Part shown: piece after piece, positions 48,507-57,152 of the stretch | How the letters are laid out: the number at the start of each line of letters is the position of its first letter | How positions within the stretch are numbered: the stretch's first letter is position 1 | Origin: an uncultured Prevotellaceae bacterium | Lineage (GTDB): Bacteria; Bacteroidota; Bacteroidia; Bacteroidales; Bacteroidaceae | Assembly: GCA_947166305.1 (NCBI GenBank) | Contig: CAMVDV010000010.1 | Coordinates: 1 to 64,000, forward strand | DNA length: 64,000 bases | Direction: 5' to 3' | Notes under the pieces: generated by a model | Databases searched by the model: none | Told to the model about the DNA's origin: nothing | The model's input: the letters and a program-made list of their open reading frames with translations, nothing else | Made by a program: the position numbers and the translations under genes

Positions 48507-49994
48507 ATGCGACAACTCCTCGCCCTGACACTCATCGTCGGTGCCTTCGTCGGCACAAACGCACAAGAAATCCACGTCGAACACATCGAGGGTACAACCG
48601 TAACCGACACCTTCGACCTCCGCAAGTTCATTTACTCCGACGCCAAAGCCGGCAGCGTCCGTGCAAAAGCAAAGCGCCTCGCCGGCTCCACACCAGCGGT
48701 CAGCTACCAGGAACGCATCGGCAATATGCCACAATACCTCCACGATTTCGTCAATGAGTTTGCTCGTGCCACGCAAGAAGTCCTTGCCGGAGGGGACAAC
48801 TGGCTCAGCGATCCTTCCCTGGCACAAGCAGCATCCAACGCATACTACTACCCGCTGAAGGTCGTCAGCCAAAGCGTACCCTTCACTTTCCCCGCAGGCT
48901 CCGACCAAAACACCATCGTCCAGGCAGCCAAAGATGCCTGCGCTCCGTACATCAATGCCGAGTACAGTGAGCTGAAATCCTTCATCCCCTACGCCTTCCT
49001 CTGCATCAATTTCGACCATCCCGAAGCGTTCTGGGTGAACCTCACCTACAGCTATGGATACAGCAGCGCCTACAGTTTCAGCTACTATCCAAGTGGCAGC
49101 GGCACCGCCACCTACACCCTTACACTCATGTTCCACCTTCTCACAAGCGGAGGATACGACATCCGTAACAACGGCATCCAAGGCTATGATTTCCGTTACC
49201 CCGAACAATTGCACAGCGGAGTCCAGTTCTTTAAGACCAGCATAAAGAACATCGTGGACCAATGCCCTGCTGACGGCACGCGCTATGAGAAGCTGCTTGC
49301 CGCCCACGACTGGTTGACTCTGCACAACTGCTACAATCCCTTCTTCACACAAGGCTACAGCAAAGACCAGATAGGCGACACGCCTTGGAGCCCGCTCAGC
49401 GCTTTGGAAGGCAACACAGGGCAGAAGGCTCCGGTGTGCGAAGGCTATTCCCGCGCCTTCAAGGTGCTGTGCAAAGAGATGGGAATCCCGTGCATCCTGA
49501 TGTCGGGCAACGCTCGTTCCAACGCACAAAGCAAGGGAGAGGGACACATGTGGGACTACGTTCAGATGGAAGACGGAAGGTGGTATGCCGTCGATGTCAC
49601 TTGGGATGACCCCATCATCGGGGGCACCAATAGCGCTATCTCAGGGCAGGAATCGCACAAATGGTTCTTGACAGGCAGCCAAACCGACATGGGCGGCGGC
49701 TTTGCCTTCATTGACTCTCACCCGGAAGAGTGGAGCAGATACTACGAAACTGAAGGCGGCACGCCGTGGCAGACACTGCCTGGACCCGAACTATCCTCTG
49801 CCGCTTACACACCGAAGCAAGAGGACTTGGCGGGGGACATCAATGCTGATGGCAAAGTAGACATTGCCGATGCCGTCTGCATCCTCAATATGATGGCCGA
49901 AGGAACCTATTCCCTTCAGGCTGACATCAACGCCGACGACAAGATAGACATCGCAGACTTCGTCAGCATCCTCAACTTGATGGCTGAGCAATAG
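48507..49994 (+). CDS. Secreted transglutaminase-like protein with dockerin-type repeats
   Basis: 495 residues. Signal peptide MRQLLALTLIVGAFVGTNA; papain-like transglutaminase core with a plausible catalytic triad: Cys in APVCEGYSRAF (near 311), His in GEGHMWDYV (near 348), Asp in AVDVTWDDP (near 363). The last 50 residues hold two EF-hand-like dockerin repeats (DINADGKVDIADAVCILNMM and DINADDKIDIADFVSILNLM). Bacteroidetes use this core mostly as a protease or peptide-modifying fold. Dockerin repeats bind calcium; no cohesin is seen in the window, so the repeats may serve as a surface or export module. Confidence 0.88.
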   Translation: MRQLLALTLIVGAFVGTNAQEIHVEHIEGTTVTDTFDLRKFIYSDAKAGSVRAKAKRLAGSTPAVSYQERIGNMPQYLHDFVNEFARATQEVLAGGDNWLSDPSLAQAASNAYYYPLKVVSQSVPFTFPAGSDQNTIVQAAKDACAPYINAEYSELKSFIPYAFLCINFDHPEAFWVNLTYSYGYSSAYSFSYYPSGSGTATYTLTLMFHLLTSGGYDIRNNGIQGYDFRYPEQLHSGVQFFKTSIKNIVDQCPADGTRYEKLLAAHDWLTLHNCYNPFFTQGYSKDQIGDTPWSPLSALEGNTGQKAPVCEGYSRAFKVLCKEMGIPCILMSGNARSNAQSKGEGHMWDYVQMEDGRWYAVDVTWDDPIIGGTNSAISGQESHKWFLTGSQTDMGGGFAFIDSHPEEWSRYYETEGGTPWQTLPGPELSSAAYTPKQEDLAGDINADGKVDIADAVCILNMMAEGTYSLQADINADDKIDIADFVSILNLMAEQ

Positions 49995-49996
49995 GC

Positions 49997-50560
49997 CTAC
50001 CCTATCAGCCGGACTACCTCGTCGAAAGTGTCGGCAATGCGCACAAATCCGGCAAGAGGCCTGTTCACCACGTTCCTTTTTTCCAGTGCATGGAACATGG
50101 CAAAGAGTTCGTCCCAGAAGCCATCGATGTTCCAAAAGAGCACTTGCTTGCTGTAGATACCGATGGTATTGGCTGCGAGGACGGTGAAAACCTCGTCGAG
50201 TGTGCCCACACTTCCCGGTAGGGCAAGGATGACATCGGAGTGGTCGATGATGCCTTGCTTACGTTGATTGAGGTCGGAAGTCAGGATGGTTTCGTCGATA
50301 TATCTGCTCACCCTGCCCTGCTCAACCAGTATCTGAGGCACCACACCAAGCACCCTTCCGCCCGCCTCGTGCACAGACTTGGCGAGAACCTCCATGAGTC
50401 CACAGCCTGCACCGCCATAGACAAGCGTCCGACCCTGCTGTCCTATCCACCGGCCCAAACGTGCCGCTTCGTCGTAAAACACTTGCTCCATCCGGTCGGA
50501 CGACGAGCAGAAGATTCCAATCCTGTTGTTCATATTATTCGGAAATGCTTGATTTATCAT
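49997..50560 (-). CDS. LOG-family (TIGR00730) nucleotide phosphoribohydrolase
   Basis: 187 residues. Rossmann-fold protein of the lysine-decarboxylase-like/LOG family, which in known members cleaves nucleoside 5'-monophosphates. IGIFCSSSDRMEQVF at the start, YGGAGCGLMEVLA, and the motif normally PGGxGTxxE reads PGSVGTLDEV. NQRKQGIIDHSDVILALPG is also typical. Start at 50560 or ATG 50533 (MNNRIGIFCSSS), the latter fitting most homologues. Convergent with the transglutaminase gene (2-bp gap). Confidence 0.88.
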   Translation of the reverse strand: MINQAFPNNMNNRIGIFCSSSDRMEQVFYDEAARLGRWIGQQGRTLVYGGAGCGLMEVLAKSVHEAGGRVLGVVPQILVEQGRVSRYIDETILTSDLNQRKQGIIDHSDVILALPGSVGTLDEVFTVLAANTIGIYSKQVLFWNIDGFWDELFAMFHALEKRNVVNRPLAGFVRIADTFDEVVRLIG

Positions 50561-50570
50561 AGAAGCAAAC

Positions 50571-50701
50571 GCCCTTGCTGCAGAAGGGTCAGCCCTTCTT
50601 GGCAGAACCGTGTGCCCTTATCGGCGTATGCCTGTGCCCTTCTTGGCAGAACCGTGCGCCCTTATCGGCGTATGCCTCTGCCCTTTTTCCATTCGTCGGC
50701 A
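50571..50701. repeat. Array I: 22-bp tandem repeats (GCCCTT core)
   Basis: GCCCTT anchors at 50571, 50592, 50614, 50636, 50658 and 50680 (first spacing 21, then 22). Two alternating subtypes: CAGAACCGTGTGCCCTTATC and CGTATGCCTGTGCCCTTCTT. The last two units overlap the 3' end of the PI-PLC-like gene. Confidence 0.92.
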
Positions 50702-52860
50702 ACGTGTTTCGTCGTAGACCCGTCGGGATTGCGCCGTATGTATATGCCTCTGACGGGCTTCTCTATGGGCCGGCCGCTCAAGTCGAAGTAGCGTGTCTGG
50801 CCGGAACCAGCAGGCAAATCGACGGCGGTGGCGTTGCCGAGCAGGAACTCGATGTGCTTCACTTCGCTGCCGTCTGCGCTCTCAGCCTCAAGATAGGCGC
50901 GGAGTCCGCTCTGCTTGATGTTGGTCGTGCTGCGATAGAAACCGCCGCTCAACATGATGAAGCTGCCCTGAGGCACAGCACTCCTGGGGTAATAGCCCGT
51001 GAAGGTCAGTTTGTTGCCAAAGGAATCCGACAGTCTGATAGGGCTGTTCGTCGTGGTCTTGAGGTTCAATCCATTGCCAGGAACGTAGTCGAAGCCCTCA
51101 ATTGTAGCCGGAACCCTCACGATGCAAGGCCGTCCGGCCCTGATGCTCGTCACGTCGTCGAACGCCACATACCACGTCTCGCCACAGTCCTCGAAGGCAC
51201 ACGGCTCACGCAGTTCTGTGCCGTCGCCCAGGAGTTCCGACACCTGCGCAGAGGTCAGGGCGAAAGGCAGACAGAGTGTCGTCCAGACATTCTTCGTGAT
51301 TCTCTTGTTCACCCTGACGCTGAGGCACACGCCACCCTCGGGGACAGAAGTCGAACCCTCGTCGAGAACCACCTGCGGAATGGCCTCTCCGGTGCGGAAG
51401 ACACCGCAGTCGAAGTACGCACCGCCCGCGTCTTGCTGCACTTGGGCGGCAATGACGTTCCTTCCATTCCTTAAGTATCGGGAGATGTTCTTCTCAATGG
51501 GCGTGTCCGTCGTCCAGCCTTCGGCCGAGAGGACCAGCGTGCCGTTGACATAGACCTTGCAGTCGTCGTCGTGGAAGACACGGAGCGTATGCCTGAGCAG
51601 CGAGGTGTATCCGTCGAGAGTGAACTCCCTGCGCACCCAGCAGCAGTTGTATTCGCCCAGCCATCGCGTGGAATAAGGCAGCGCATAGTTGGGACTTCCC
51701 ATCGGAAACGTTGCCTCTTGCCACTCGCTGTCATCGTAGTCTGCGCGATACCAACCCGCGGCCGGCACCTTCAGGGCATCGACAGAAGCGGCAGTCTGCG
51801 CGGCTGCATCTTTCCGAAAGACACGTCCTTGCCAGCACAAGTCACTGCCCATCGGCACCACCCACCCGTCGCCGGGAGCAGGCGGAGCACTGGCCGTGGC
51901 CTGACAGTTCTCGATGATGGCATCGACGAGCAACTGTCCGCGTGTGTCATGAGAAGAGAATGTGAGCGAATAACGGTCGGTCCCGGCAAAGTCCATCATC
52001 ACGATTCCCGTCGGACCACTGTGCGACTGAAGGTAGTTGAGCGCAAGTTCATTGCATTTCTCAGCGCAGTCAGCCACATAATGATTGTTGATGATGTAGT
52101 TCTCCTTAGTAAATCCCGACGTATGGTTAATGTAGAATTTGCCCGTATTCCCTGCCATTGCCTCGCCAAGGAGACGTTCTATGTCGGCCTTCTTCCTGTT
52201 GAGGTTGTCGGCAGAAGCCACGTTGTAGATGTCCTGAATGCGGCATTGCAACTCGTCGCCAAAGTAGCCTCGATAGGTCATGTCAAAGGTTGCATTGTCC
52301 TGCCACGCATTCGTCCGCACTGCACCGTAGTTGCTTTCTCCCCAACTGTCGCGGCTCAGCACGAGCATCTTGCCGCGCATCTGCTCGACGGTGAGGTAAG
52401 GATTGAGCTCCAGCAAGCGGTCTGCATGGTCGTCGAGCACTATCTTCAGCATCTCGGCCCAGCCGTTTCCGTCCACTTCCTTCTTGATGAAGACGATGAG
52501 GAACTCGCTGGGATGGGCGGCAAGGAAACTTTCGAAGGTGTCGAAGATGCTGGCCACCGACTCGTTGCCACGCGTGACGGAACCATGATATATATAGAGA
52601 TTGTAGCCATCGACCCCTGGACGGAGGTCGAAGGCCCGCACGCCGAGGTCGAGCTGCTCGCTGATGGAGAACCGCTGGCACTCAGCGTTCCATGAGAAGC
52701 CTTTCGTGCCGGCATCGTGAGTGCCGGGGATGGAAAGGCTATGCAACGAAGCCTTCCCGGGCAATACCGACATCCAGTTGCTGCGGTCGACATCGGCCGA
52801 AGCGTCGAACGAAAGCATCAGGAGCATCGCGCTCCACAGCAAAACACCGGGCGTCTTCAT
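50662..52860 (-). CDS. Secreted PI-PLC-like phosphodiesterase with jelly-roll and T9SS-like tail
   Basis: 732 residues. Signal peptide (MKTPGVLLWSAMLLMLSFDASA), then a phosphatidylinositol phospholipase C X-domain: SIPGTHDAG with His48 and YIYHGSV with His92, the two catalytic histidines. A central jelly-roll domain (about 340-500; LRHTLRVFHDDDCKVYVNG, ISRYLRNGRNVIAAQVQ) may bind sugar. The C-terminal end contains RYFDLSGRPIEKPVRGIYI, typical of the sorting tail of type IX secreted proteins. The last residues (KKGRGIRR) are encoded by array I. Probably a surface or secreted phosphodiesterase. Confidence 0.88.
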   Translation of the reverse strand: MKTPGVLLWSAMLLMLSFDASADVDRSNWMSVLPGKASLHSLSIPGTHDAGTKGFSWNAECQRFSISEQLDLGVRAFDLRPGVDGYNLYIYHGSVTRGNESVASIFDTFESFLAAHPSEFLIVFIKKEVDGNGWAEMLKIVLDDHADRLLELNPYLTVEQMRGKMLVLSRDSWGESNYGAVRTNAWQDNATFDMTYRGYFGDELQCRIQDIYNVASADNLNRKKADIERLLGEAMAGNTGKFYINHTSGFTKENYIINNHYVADCAEKCNELALNYLQSHSGPTGIVMMDFAGTDRYSLTFSSHDTRGQLLVDAIIENCQATASAPPAPGDGWVVPMGSDLCWQGRVFRKDAAAQTAASVDALKVPAAGWYRADYDDSEWQEATFPMGSPNYALPYSTRWLGEYNCCWVRREFTLDGYTSLLRHTLRVFHDDDCKVYVNGTLVLSAEGWTTDTPIEKNISRYLRNGRNVIAAQVQQDAGGAYFDCGVFRTGEAIPQVVLDEGSTSVPEGGVCLSVRVNKRITKNVWTTLCLPFALTSAQVSELLGDGTELREPCAFEDCGETWYVAFDDVTSIRAGRPCIVRVPATIEGFDYVPGNGLNLKTTTNSPIRLSDSFGNKLTFTGYYPRSAVPQGSFIMLSGGFYRSTTNIKQSGLRAYLEAESADGSEVKHIEFLLGNATAVDLPAGSGQTRYFDLSGRPIEKPVRGIYIRRNPDGSTTKHVADEWKKGRGIRR

Positions 52861-52869
52861 CTCTGATTG

Positions 52870-53079
52870 CTATCTTAATGAGCGTCGGGCCAGTGGATCG
52901 CCTGCCGAAGCGTCGGACACGCCCTGCTCCACGTCGGGCACCATCTCGAGTATCTTGCCGCCACGGCACACCACGAGGCTCTGATGAGCTGCACCTGCAC
53001 GCTGCCAAAGTCGGCTTTGTGCCCTGCGAACGCCTTCGTCTATGAGGCGTTGCATTTCAAGTATCTCTTGCTCCTTCAT
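52870..53079 (-). CDS. Small hypothetical protein coupled to the zeta-like gene
   Basis: 69 residues, helical and charged with a basic C terminus; unrecognised. The start codon overlaps the stop of the zeta-toxin-like gene (ATGA, 53076-53079), so it is translated from the same message. Its position after the kinase and its small size make it a candidate antitoxin or specificity partner, but classical epsilon antitoxins precede zeta and look different. It ends 9 bp before the PI-PLC-like gene. Confidence 0.6.
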   Translation of the reverse strand: MKEQEILEMQRLIDEGVRRAQSRLWQRAGAAHQSLVVCRGGKILEMVPDVEQGVSDASAGDPLARRSLR

Positions 53080-53684
53080 GCCTTCTCGCCCTCCTCCGGC
53101 TTGTTATATTTCTCCTGAAGCTGTCGAAAAGCTTCTGTGTCATACACTGCCACCTTGTCTCCTCCGAGGCCCGATGCAATGTGGACAGCAGGACAATCGC
53201 TGTTGTCATACAGCGACCAACTGTCCACCACAGGCATGTAGAGCTGGAAGAGGTTGTTTAGTCCGGCATCATATCTGCGCAGAATGACGTCGGTGGGAAT
53301 GTTGTGTCCGCCCATTGCCACGCGTTTGGCCACTCGCGCCACTGCCTGTTCGGGGGTGCTGAGCAGGAAAAAGAGGAGCGTGACGAAGTAGCCGCGCTTC
53401 TGTGCCTGACGGATGAGCTTGACGTACGACCTGGTTGCCAGGGTCGTCTCGAAGGCGAAGGTCTCGCCTTCCTTAAGCAAATAGATGATGCGGTCAATCA
53501 TTAGTCTGCCCGCTTGGATGGCCACGCCTTCGGGATTGAAAGGCGAGAGGCCTGCCGCAATCTCGTCTGCATTGACAAACTCGCGGCAACCTAACATCTC
53601 CGGCAGCACGGTGAACGAGGCAGTCGTCTTGCCTGCGCCGTTGCAACCGGCCACGATGTAGAGGTTCATCTTCTTCTTTTCCAT
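53076..53684 (-). CDS. Zeta-toxin-like P-loop kinase
   Basis: 202 residues. Walker A GCNGAGKTTA at residues 13-22, NADEIAAGLSP, and ETTLATRSYVKLIRQAQKRGY match the zeta-toxin/UDP-GlcNAc-kinase-like family, common in Bacteroidetes as single chromosomal genes. Zeta proteins phosphorylate UDP-N-acetylglucosamine or related substrates. Whether this one is toxic is unknown. 11 bp after trmD and 4 bp overlapping the small ORF; the whole pyrK-pyrD-trmD-zeta line runs in one direction. Confidence 0.9.
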   Translation of the reverse strand: MEKKKMNLYIVAGCNGAGKTTASFTVLPEMLGCREFVNADEIAAGLSPFNPEGVAIQAGRLMIDRIIYLLKEGETFAFETTLATRSYVKLIRQAQKRGYFVTLLFFLLSTPEQAVARVAKRVAMGGHNIPTDVILRRYDAGLNNLFQLYMPVVDSWSLYDNSDCPAVHIASGLGGDKVAVYDTEAFRQLQEKYNKPEEGEKA

Positions 53685-53695
53685 ATCGTTTGCTT

Positions 53696-54409
53696 TTACT
53701 TTTTCTTTGTTTTCTTAGGGATTGCCGGCTCCTGACCAACGAGTAGGTCGGGCCTGAGCCTTTGCGTGCGCTCCAGGCTTTGCTGCAATTCCCATTCCTT
53801 TATGAGCCTTTCGTTGCCGGAAAGCAACACATCGGGCACCTTCCAACCCTTGTATTCGGCAGGTCGCGTATAGACTGGAGCAGCCAGGAGATTGTCCTGA
53901 AAAGAGTCGGAGAGCGCACTTTGTTCGTCGCCAATCACGCCTGGAACGATGCGAACTATGGCGTCTGCCATCACAGCAGCTGCCAGTTCTCCGCCCGTCA
54001 GGACGTAGTCGCCGATGCTCACCTCCTTGGTAATGAGGTGCTCCCTTATGCGATAGTCGATGCCTTTGTAGTGACCGCAGAGGATGATGATGTTCTCGCA
54101 GAGGGAAAGACTATTGGCCATGGGCTGGGAGAACTGCTCTCCGTCGGGCGTGGTGAAGATAATCTCGTCGTACTTTCGTTCGGCTGTCAGAGCCGAGATG
54201 CAGCGGTCGATGGGCTCGCACTGCATGACCATGCCGGCGAATCCTCCGAAAGGATAGTCGTCCACGCGACGCCATTTGTCCAACGTATAGTCGCGGAGAT
54301 TGTGGATGTGAATTTCCACCAAGCCCTTCTTCTGCGCTCTGCCGACGATGGACTCCTGCATGAAGCCCTGAATCAACTCGGGCAAGACGGTGATGATGTC
54401 TATTCGCAT
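53696..54409 (-). CDS. trmD: tRNA (guanine-37-N1) methyltransferase
   Basis: 237 residues from ATG 54409 ([20 protein letters not shown]). SPOUT trefoil-knot methyltransferase that makes m1G37 and prevents frameshifts. Blocks: [41 protein letters not shown] and [15 protein letters not shown], then [19 protein letters not shown]. The reading frame extends upstream to 54922 only because it shadows pyrD. Overlaps the 3' end of pyrD by 10 bp. Confidence 0.96.
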   Translation of the reverse strand: MRIDIITVLPELIQGFMQESIVGRAQKKGLVEIHIHNLRDYTLDKWRRVDDYPFGGFAGMVMQCEPIDRCISALTAERKYDEIIFTTPDGEQFSQPMANSLSLCENIIILCGHYKGIDYRIREHLITKEVSIGDYVLTGGELAAAVMADAIVRIVPGVIGDEQSALSDSFQDNLLAAPVYTRPAEYKGWKVPDVLLSGNERLIKEWELQQSLERTQRLRPDLLVGQEPAIPKKTKKK

Positions 54410-55308
54410 AGGCCGATGATTTGGTTTACGCTCTCGAAGCCATGCCTGTCGAGGTATTCGTTGATGCCCTCCACGACCTTGACACTGACGGTCGGGTCGA
54501 TGAAATTGGCTGTTCCTATCTCTATCGCAGTGGCTCCCGCCAGCAGGAACTCCACTGCATCCTTGGCGCATGATATGCCTCCGAGCCCTATCACGGGCAG
54601 TTTGACGGCATGAGCAACCTGGTAAACCATGCGAAGTGCAACTGGCTTGATGCACGGACCGCTGAGCCCTCCCGTCCCGATACTCAGGATGCGTTTGCGC
54701 TTTTCTATGTCGATGGCCATCCCCATCAAAGTATTGATGAGGCTGACAGCATCGGCTCCGGCATCTTCGACGGCAAGGGCGATGTCCGTGATGCTGGTCA
54801 CATTCGGCGAGAGCTTCACGATGAGCGTCTTCTTGTAGGCCTCGCGGACAGCCCTCACGACGCTCGATGCGCCTTCGGTTGTCGTGCCGAAAGCCATGCC
54901 GCCGTGCTTGACGTTGGGACACGAGATGTTGAGTTCGATGGCCGGAATGCAGTCGAGTTCATTGATGCGGGCTGCACATTCGGCGTAGTCCTCTGGACTG
55001 TTGCCCGACACGTTCACTATCATATTGGTGCCGATGCCCTTTATCTGGGGGTAGATGTGCCGGCAAAAGTAGTCGACACCCTTGTTCTGGAGGCCCACGC
55101 AATTGAGCATTCCGCCCGATGTCTCTGCCATGCGGGGGTAAGGATTGCCCTCGCGAGGGTTCAGAGTTGTGCCCTTCACGATGATTCCACCCAGTTCCGT
55201 CAGGTCGATAAAGTCTTGATACTCTATGCCATAGCCAAAGGTTCCGCTGGCCGTAAGCACAGGGGTCGAGAGCTTCAGCCCTGCTATATCTACTCGCAAA
55301 TCTGCCAT
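54400..55308 (-). CDS. pyrD: Dihydroorotate dehydrogenase, class 1B catalytic subunit
   Basis: 302 residues. Oxidises dihydroorotate to orotate in pyrimidine synthesis; FMN-binding TIM barrel. Typical blocks: [13 protein letters not shown] at the start, [43 protein letters not shown], and [29 protein letters not shown] near the C terminus. Class 1B needs PyrK, which lies just upstream, separated only by array J. Cytoplasmic. Confidence 0.96.
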   Translation of the reverse strand: MADLRVDIAGLKLSTPVLTASGTFGYGIEYQDFIDLTELGGIIVKGTTLNPREGNPYPRMAETSGGMLNCVGLQNKGVDYFCRHIYPQIKGIGTNMIVNVSGNSPEDYAECAARINELDCIPAIELNISCPNVKHGGMAFGTTTEGASSVVRAVREAYKKTLIVKLSPNVTSITDIALAVEDAGADAVSLINTLMGMAIDIEKRKRILSIGTGGLSGPCIKPVALRMVYQVAHAVKLPVIGLGGISCAKDAVEFLLAGATAIEIGTANFIDPTVSVKVVEGINEYLDRHGFESVNQIIGLCE

Positions 55309-55342
55309 TGTTCTTCTTCTATTTATTGTATCTTCGGAAAGT

Positions 55343-55452
55343 ATTCATGTGTCGTTGGCAATTTACTAACGTGTAATTGACGATTTACTAACGTGTCGTT
55401 GACGATTTACTAACGTGTCGCTTGCCATTTACACGTGTGTAGTTTGGAGACT
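55343..55452. repeat. Array J: exact 22-bp tandem repeats (ACTAACGTGTCGTTGACG)
   Basis: Anchors at 55343, 55365, 55387, 55409 and 55431, each 22 bp apart. It fills nearly the entire pyrK-pyrD spacer and ends right at the pyrK stop codon (55453). Closely related in sequence to array D. Confidence 0.92.
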
Positions 55453-56226
55453 TCACCATTTAAGTTTATCGACATCAAACACAGGCCCCTCCTTGCAGAC
55501 ACAGGCATTGCCGTCTTTCGTCTCTTCTACGCAGCAAAGACATGCGCCCAGACCGCAAGCCATCATGTTTTCCAAGCTGACTTCACACGGGATTCCCGTC
55601 CGCTTTGCATAGGAAGCCATTGCCATCATCATGGGCTTAGGCCCGCAGACAGCAATGCGGTCGAACTTCTCACGGCACAGGATGCTGTGCTGTGTGACGA
55701 AGCCTTTCTCGCCTTCCGACCCGTCTTCTGTCGTAACATAAACGTCGCCGAGAGCACGGTAGGCATCGAGCCTGAGCAGGTCCGACTTGCTCCGTGCGCC
55801 GAGCAGGAACGTCGGGCGGATGCCCTTGCGCTGCATCTCCTGCCCCATGAACAGGAGCGGAGCGATGCCGACACCGCCGCCTACGAGCAGAAACTTCTGC
55901 TCTGCCGACGTGGGCATCGTGAAGCCATTGCCAAGAGGCAGTATCGCGTTGAGCACCGACCCGGGCTCCTTTTGCCAAAGCGACGCTGTGCCAGCGCCAA
56001 CCTTCTGTACGAGGAAGCCTACTTCGTTCTTTTCATAGTCCACGCAATGCAGGCTGATGGGCCTGCGGAGGAACGTCTCCTTGCTCTCGTCGATGCGGAG
56101 TTGTGCGAACTGACCCGGCTTCATCTCAGGCAGTTGGCCCGCCGGATTGGTCGCCATGAGCAGCAGATAGCGCTCGCTCAACGGCTCAACACGCGTGACT
56201 TGCAAGTCCAAAACGTACTTCCTCAT
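55453..56226 (-). CDS. pyrK: Dihydroorotate dehydrogenase electron-transfer subunit
   Basis: 257 residues. FAD and [2Fe-2S] subunit that passes electrons from PyrD to NAD+. FAD site RRPISLH, NAD-binding GGGVGIAPLLFMG, and the C-terminal cluster CGLGACLCCVEE then CVCKEG with four ligand cysteines. Full length. First gene of the pyrK-pyrD-trmD line. No clear TAnnTTTG box directly upstream. Confidence 0.95.
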   Translation of the reverse strand: MRKYVLDLQVTRVEPLSERYLLLMATNPAGQLPEMKPGQFAQLRIDESKETFLRRPISLHCVDYEKNEVGFLVQKVGAGTASLWQKEPGSVLNAILPLGNGFTMPTSAEQKFLLVGGGVGIAPLLFMGQEMQRKGIRPTFLLGARSKSDLLRLDAYRALGDVYVTTEDGSEGEKGFVTQHSILCREKFDRIAVCGPKPMMMAMASYAKRTGIPCEVSLENMMACGLGACLCCVEETKDGNACVCKEGPVFDVDKLKW

Positions 56227-56600
56227 ATACCTTATTATATATAGGTGTGTTCTATGGATTATGTTTTTCTCTTGTCATGGTGAAGTTCTGTTTTTATGTT
56301 TCGGCTGATTTTTGCGTTGTTTGGTGTCATTTTGTCAAGTCTCATCGGCCACATAGCCCGCTATGCTCCCTCTTCAACTTACATTCTGACTCGCAAACAA
56401 ACTCAAAATACAGCTCGACATAATTCATAGAACTCACCTTTATCGATTCGTTTTTCTATCTCGCCAAGCTCTTAGCTTCGGTTCGCCACAGGAGTCGAGG
56501 CCGGACTTCATCCATCCGCCGGTTCTTGACCTCAAAGCAACCTTTGCCGACCGGCACTCGGCGACGCAGGCGTCTGCTTAGGCGTTGCAAAGTTACAAAA
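56227..56600. other. Spacer upstream of pyrK without a supported gene
   Basis: About 370 bp. Holds a TTATTATATATAGG string, a minus-strand TAACTTTG box (56588-56595) that could serve pyrK with a long leader, and short open frames without family features. No gene is called. Confidence 0.5.
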
Positions 56601-56631
56601 AATATCGGAACATTGAGCATGTTCCGATATT
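56601..56631 (-). terminator. Terminator of the HTH regulator
   Basis: AATATCGGAACA and TGTTCCGATATT form a 12-bp stem with A/T runs on both sides, directly after the stop at 56634 on the minus strand. Confidence 0.85.
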
Positions 56632-56633
56632 TT

Positions 56634-57089
56634 TCATTCCTTAGCACAAAAAGTTTCGAAAGTTCCGTCGTCATAAAAGACTCTTATTTCAGAAATTTTT
56701 CGCAAAGGTTTGTCGTGATTTTTTCCAGAAGGCGTGGAAAGTGCGGTCTGAGGTGCCGGTTGCTGGGCACTCAAAAGCTGTTCCATGAAGCCTGTCTGAA
56801 CGGGAAGTCCGCCCGGTTGATGCGGAGCGGTAGCCGCACCTTCGGCACCCGGCACCCGCTGACCCGCGCCAGAGGCATCCGCCAGAAACATTTCGCCTTT
56901 GCCGTCGAGCAGCCAACTCATGTTCACCTCCGGGAAACGTTCGTGGATGTTGTTGACTGTGGCAAGACTCGGATTAGTTCGTCCGCTAAAAATACTCGAG
57001 AGCGAACCCTCGGATATGCATATCTCGGAAGCGAAAACTTTCTGCGACATTCCCATGCTTTTCATGAGAGCAATGATACGATCCTTCAT
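56634..57089 (-). CDS. XRE-family HTH transcriptional regulator
   Basis: 151 residues. N-terminal HTH_3 domain (residues 1-65: IALMKSMGMSQKVFASEI, SEGSLSSIFSGRTNPSLATV) of the Cro/C1 type, then VNMSWLLDGKGEMF, typical of the Bacteroidetes phage-repressor-like group. A Pro/Ala/Gly-rich linker follows (about 72-115) and the C terminus ISEIRVFYDDGTFETF is a conserved short strand motif of the family. DNA-binding regulator; target unknown. Single gene with its own promoter box (57145-57152) and terminator. Confidence 0.9.
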   Translation of the reverse strand: MKDRIIALMKSMGMSQKVFASEICISEGSLSSIFSGRTNPSLATVNNIHERFPEVNMSWLLDGKGEMFLADASGAGQRVPGAEGAATAPHQPGGLPVQTGFMEQLLSAQQPAPQTALSTPSGKNHDKPLRKISEIRVFYDDGTFETFCAKE

Positions 57090-57144
57090 GATTTTATGTA
57101 CACCTGCCTGTTTATAACTGCTGTTTGTTGTTCTAAATCGACTG

Positions 57145-57152
57145 CAAAGATA
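57145..57152 (-). promoter_or_regulatory. -7 box for the HTH regulator
   Basis: Minus-strand TATCTTTG, 56 bp before the start codon. Confidence 0.65.

Noticed and set aside
51571..52695. 374-residue plus-strand frame over the PI-PLC-like gene
   Set aside because: Shadow frame without family features.
54410..54922. Upstream extension of trmD
   Set aside because: Arg/His-rich shadow of pyrD; TrmD homologues start at [10 protein letters not shown].
56456..56674. 72-residue minus-strand frame below the HTH gene
   Set aside because: It runs through the terminator stem and has no coherent composition.
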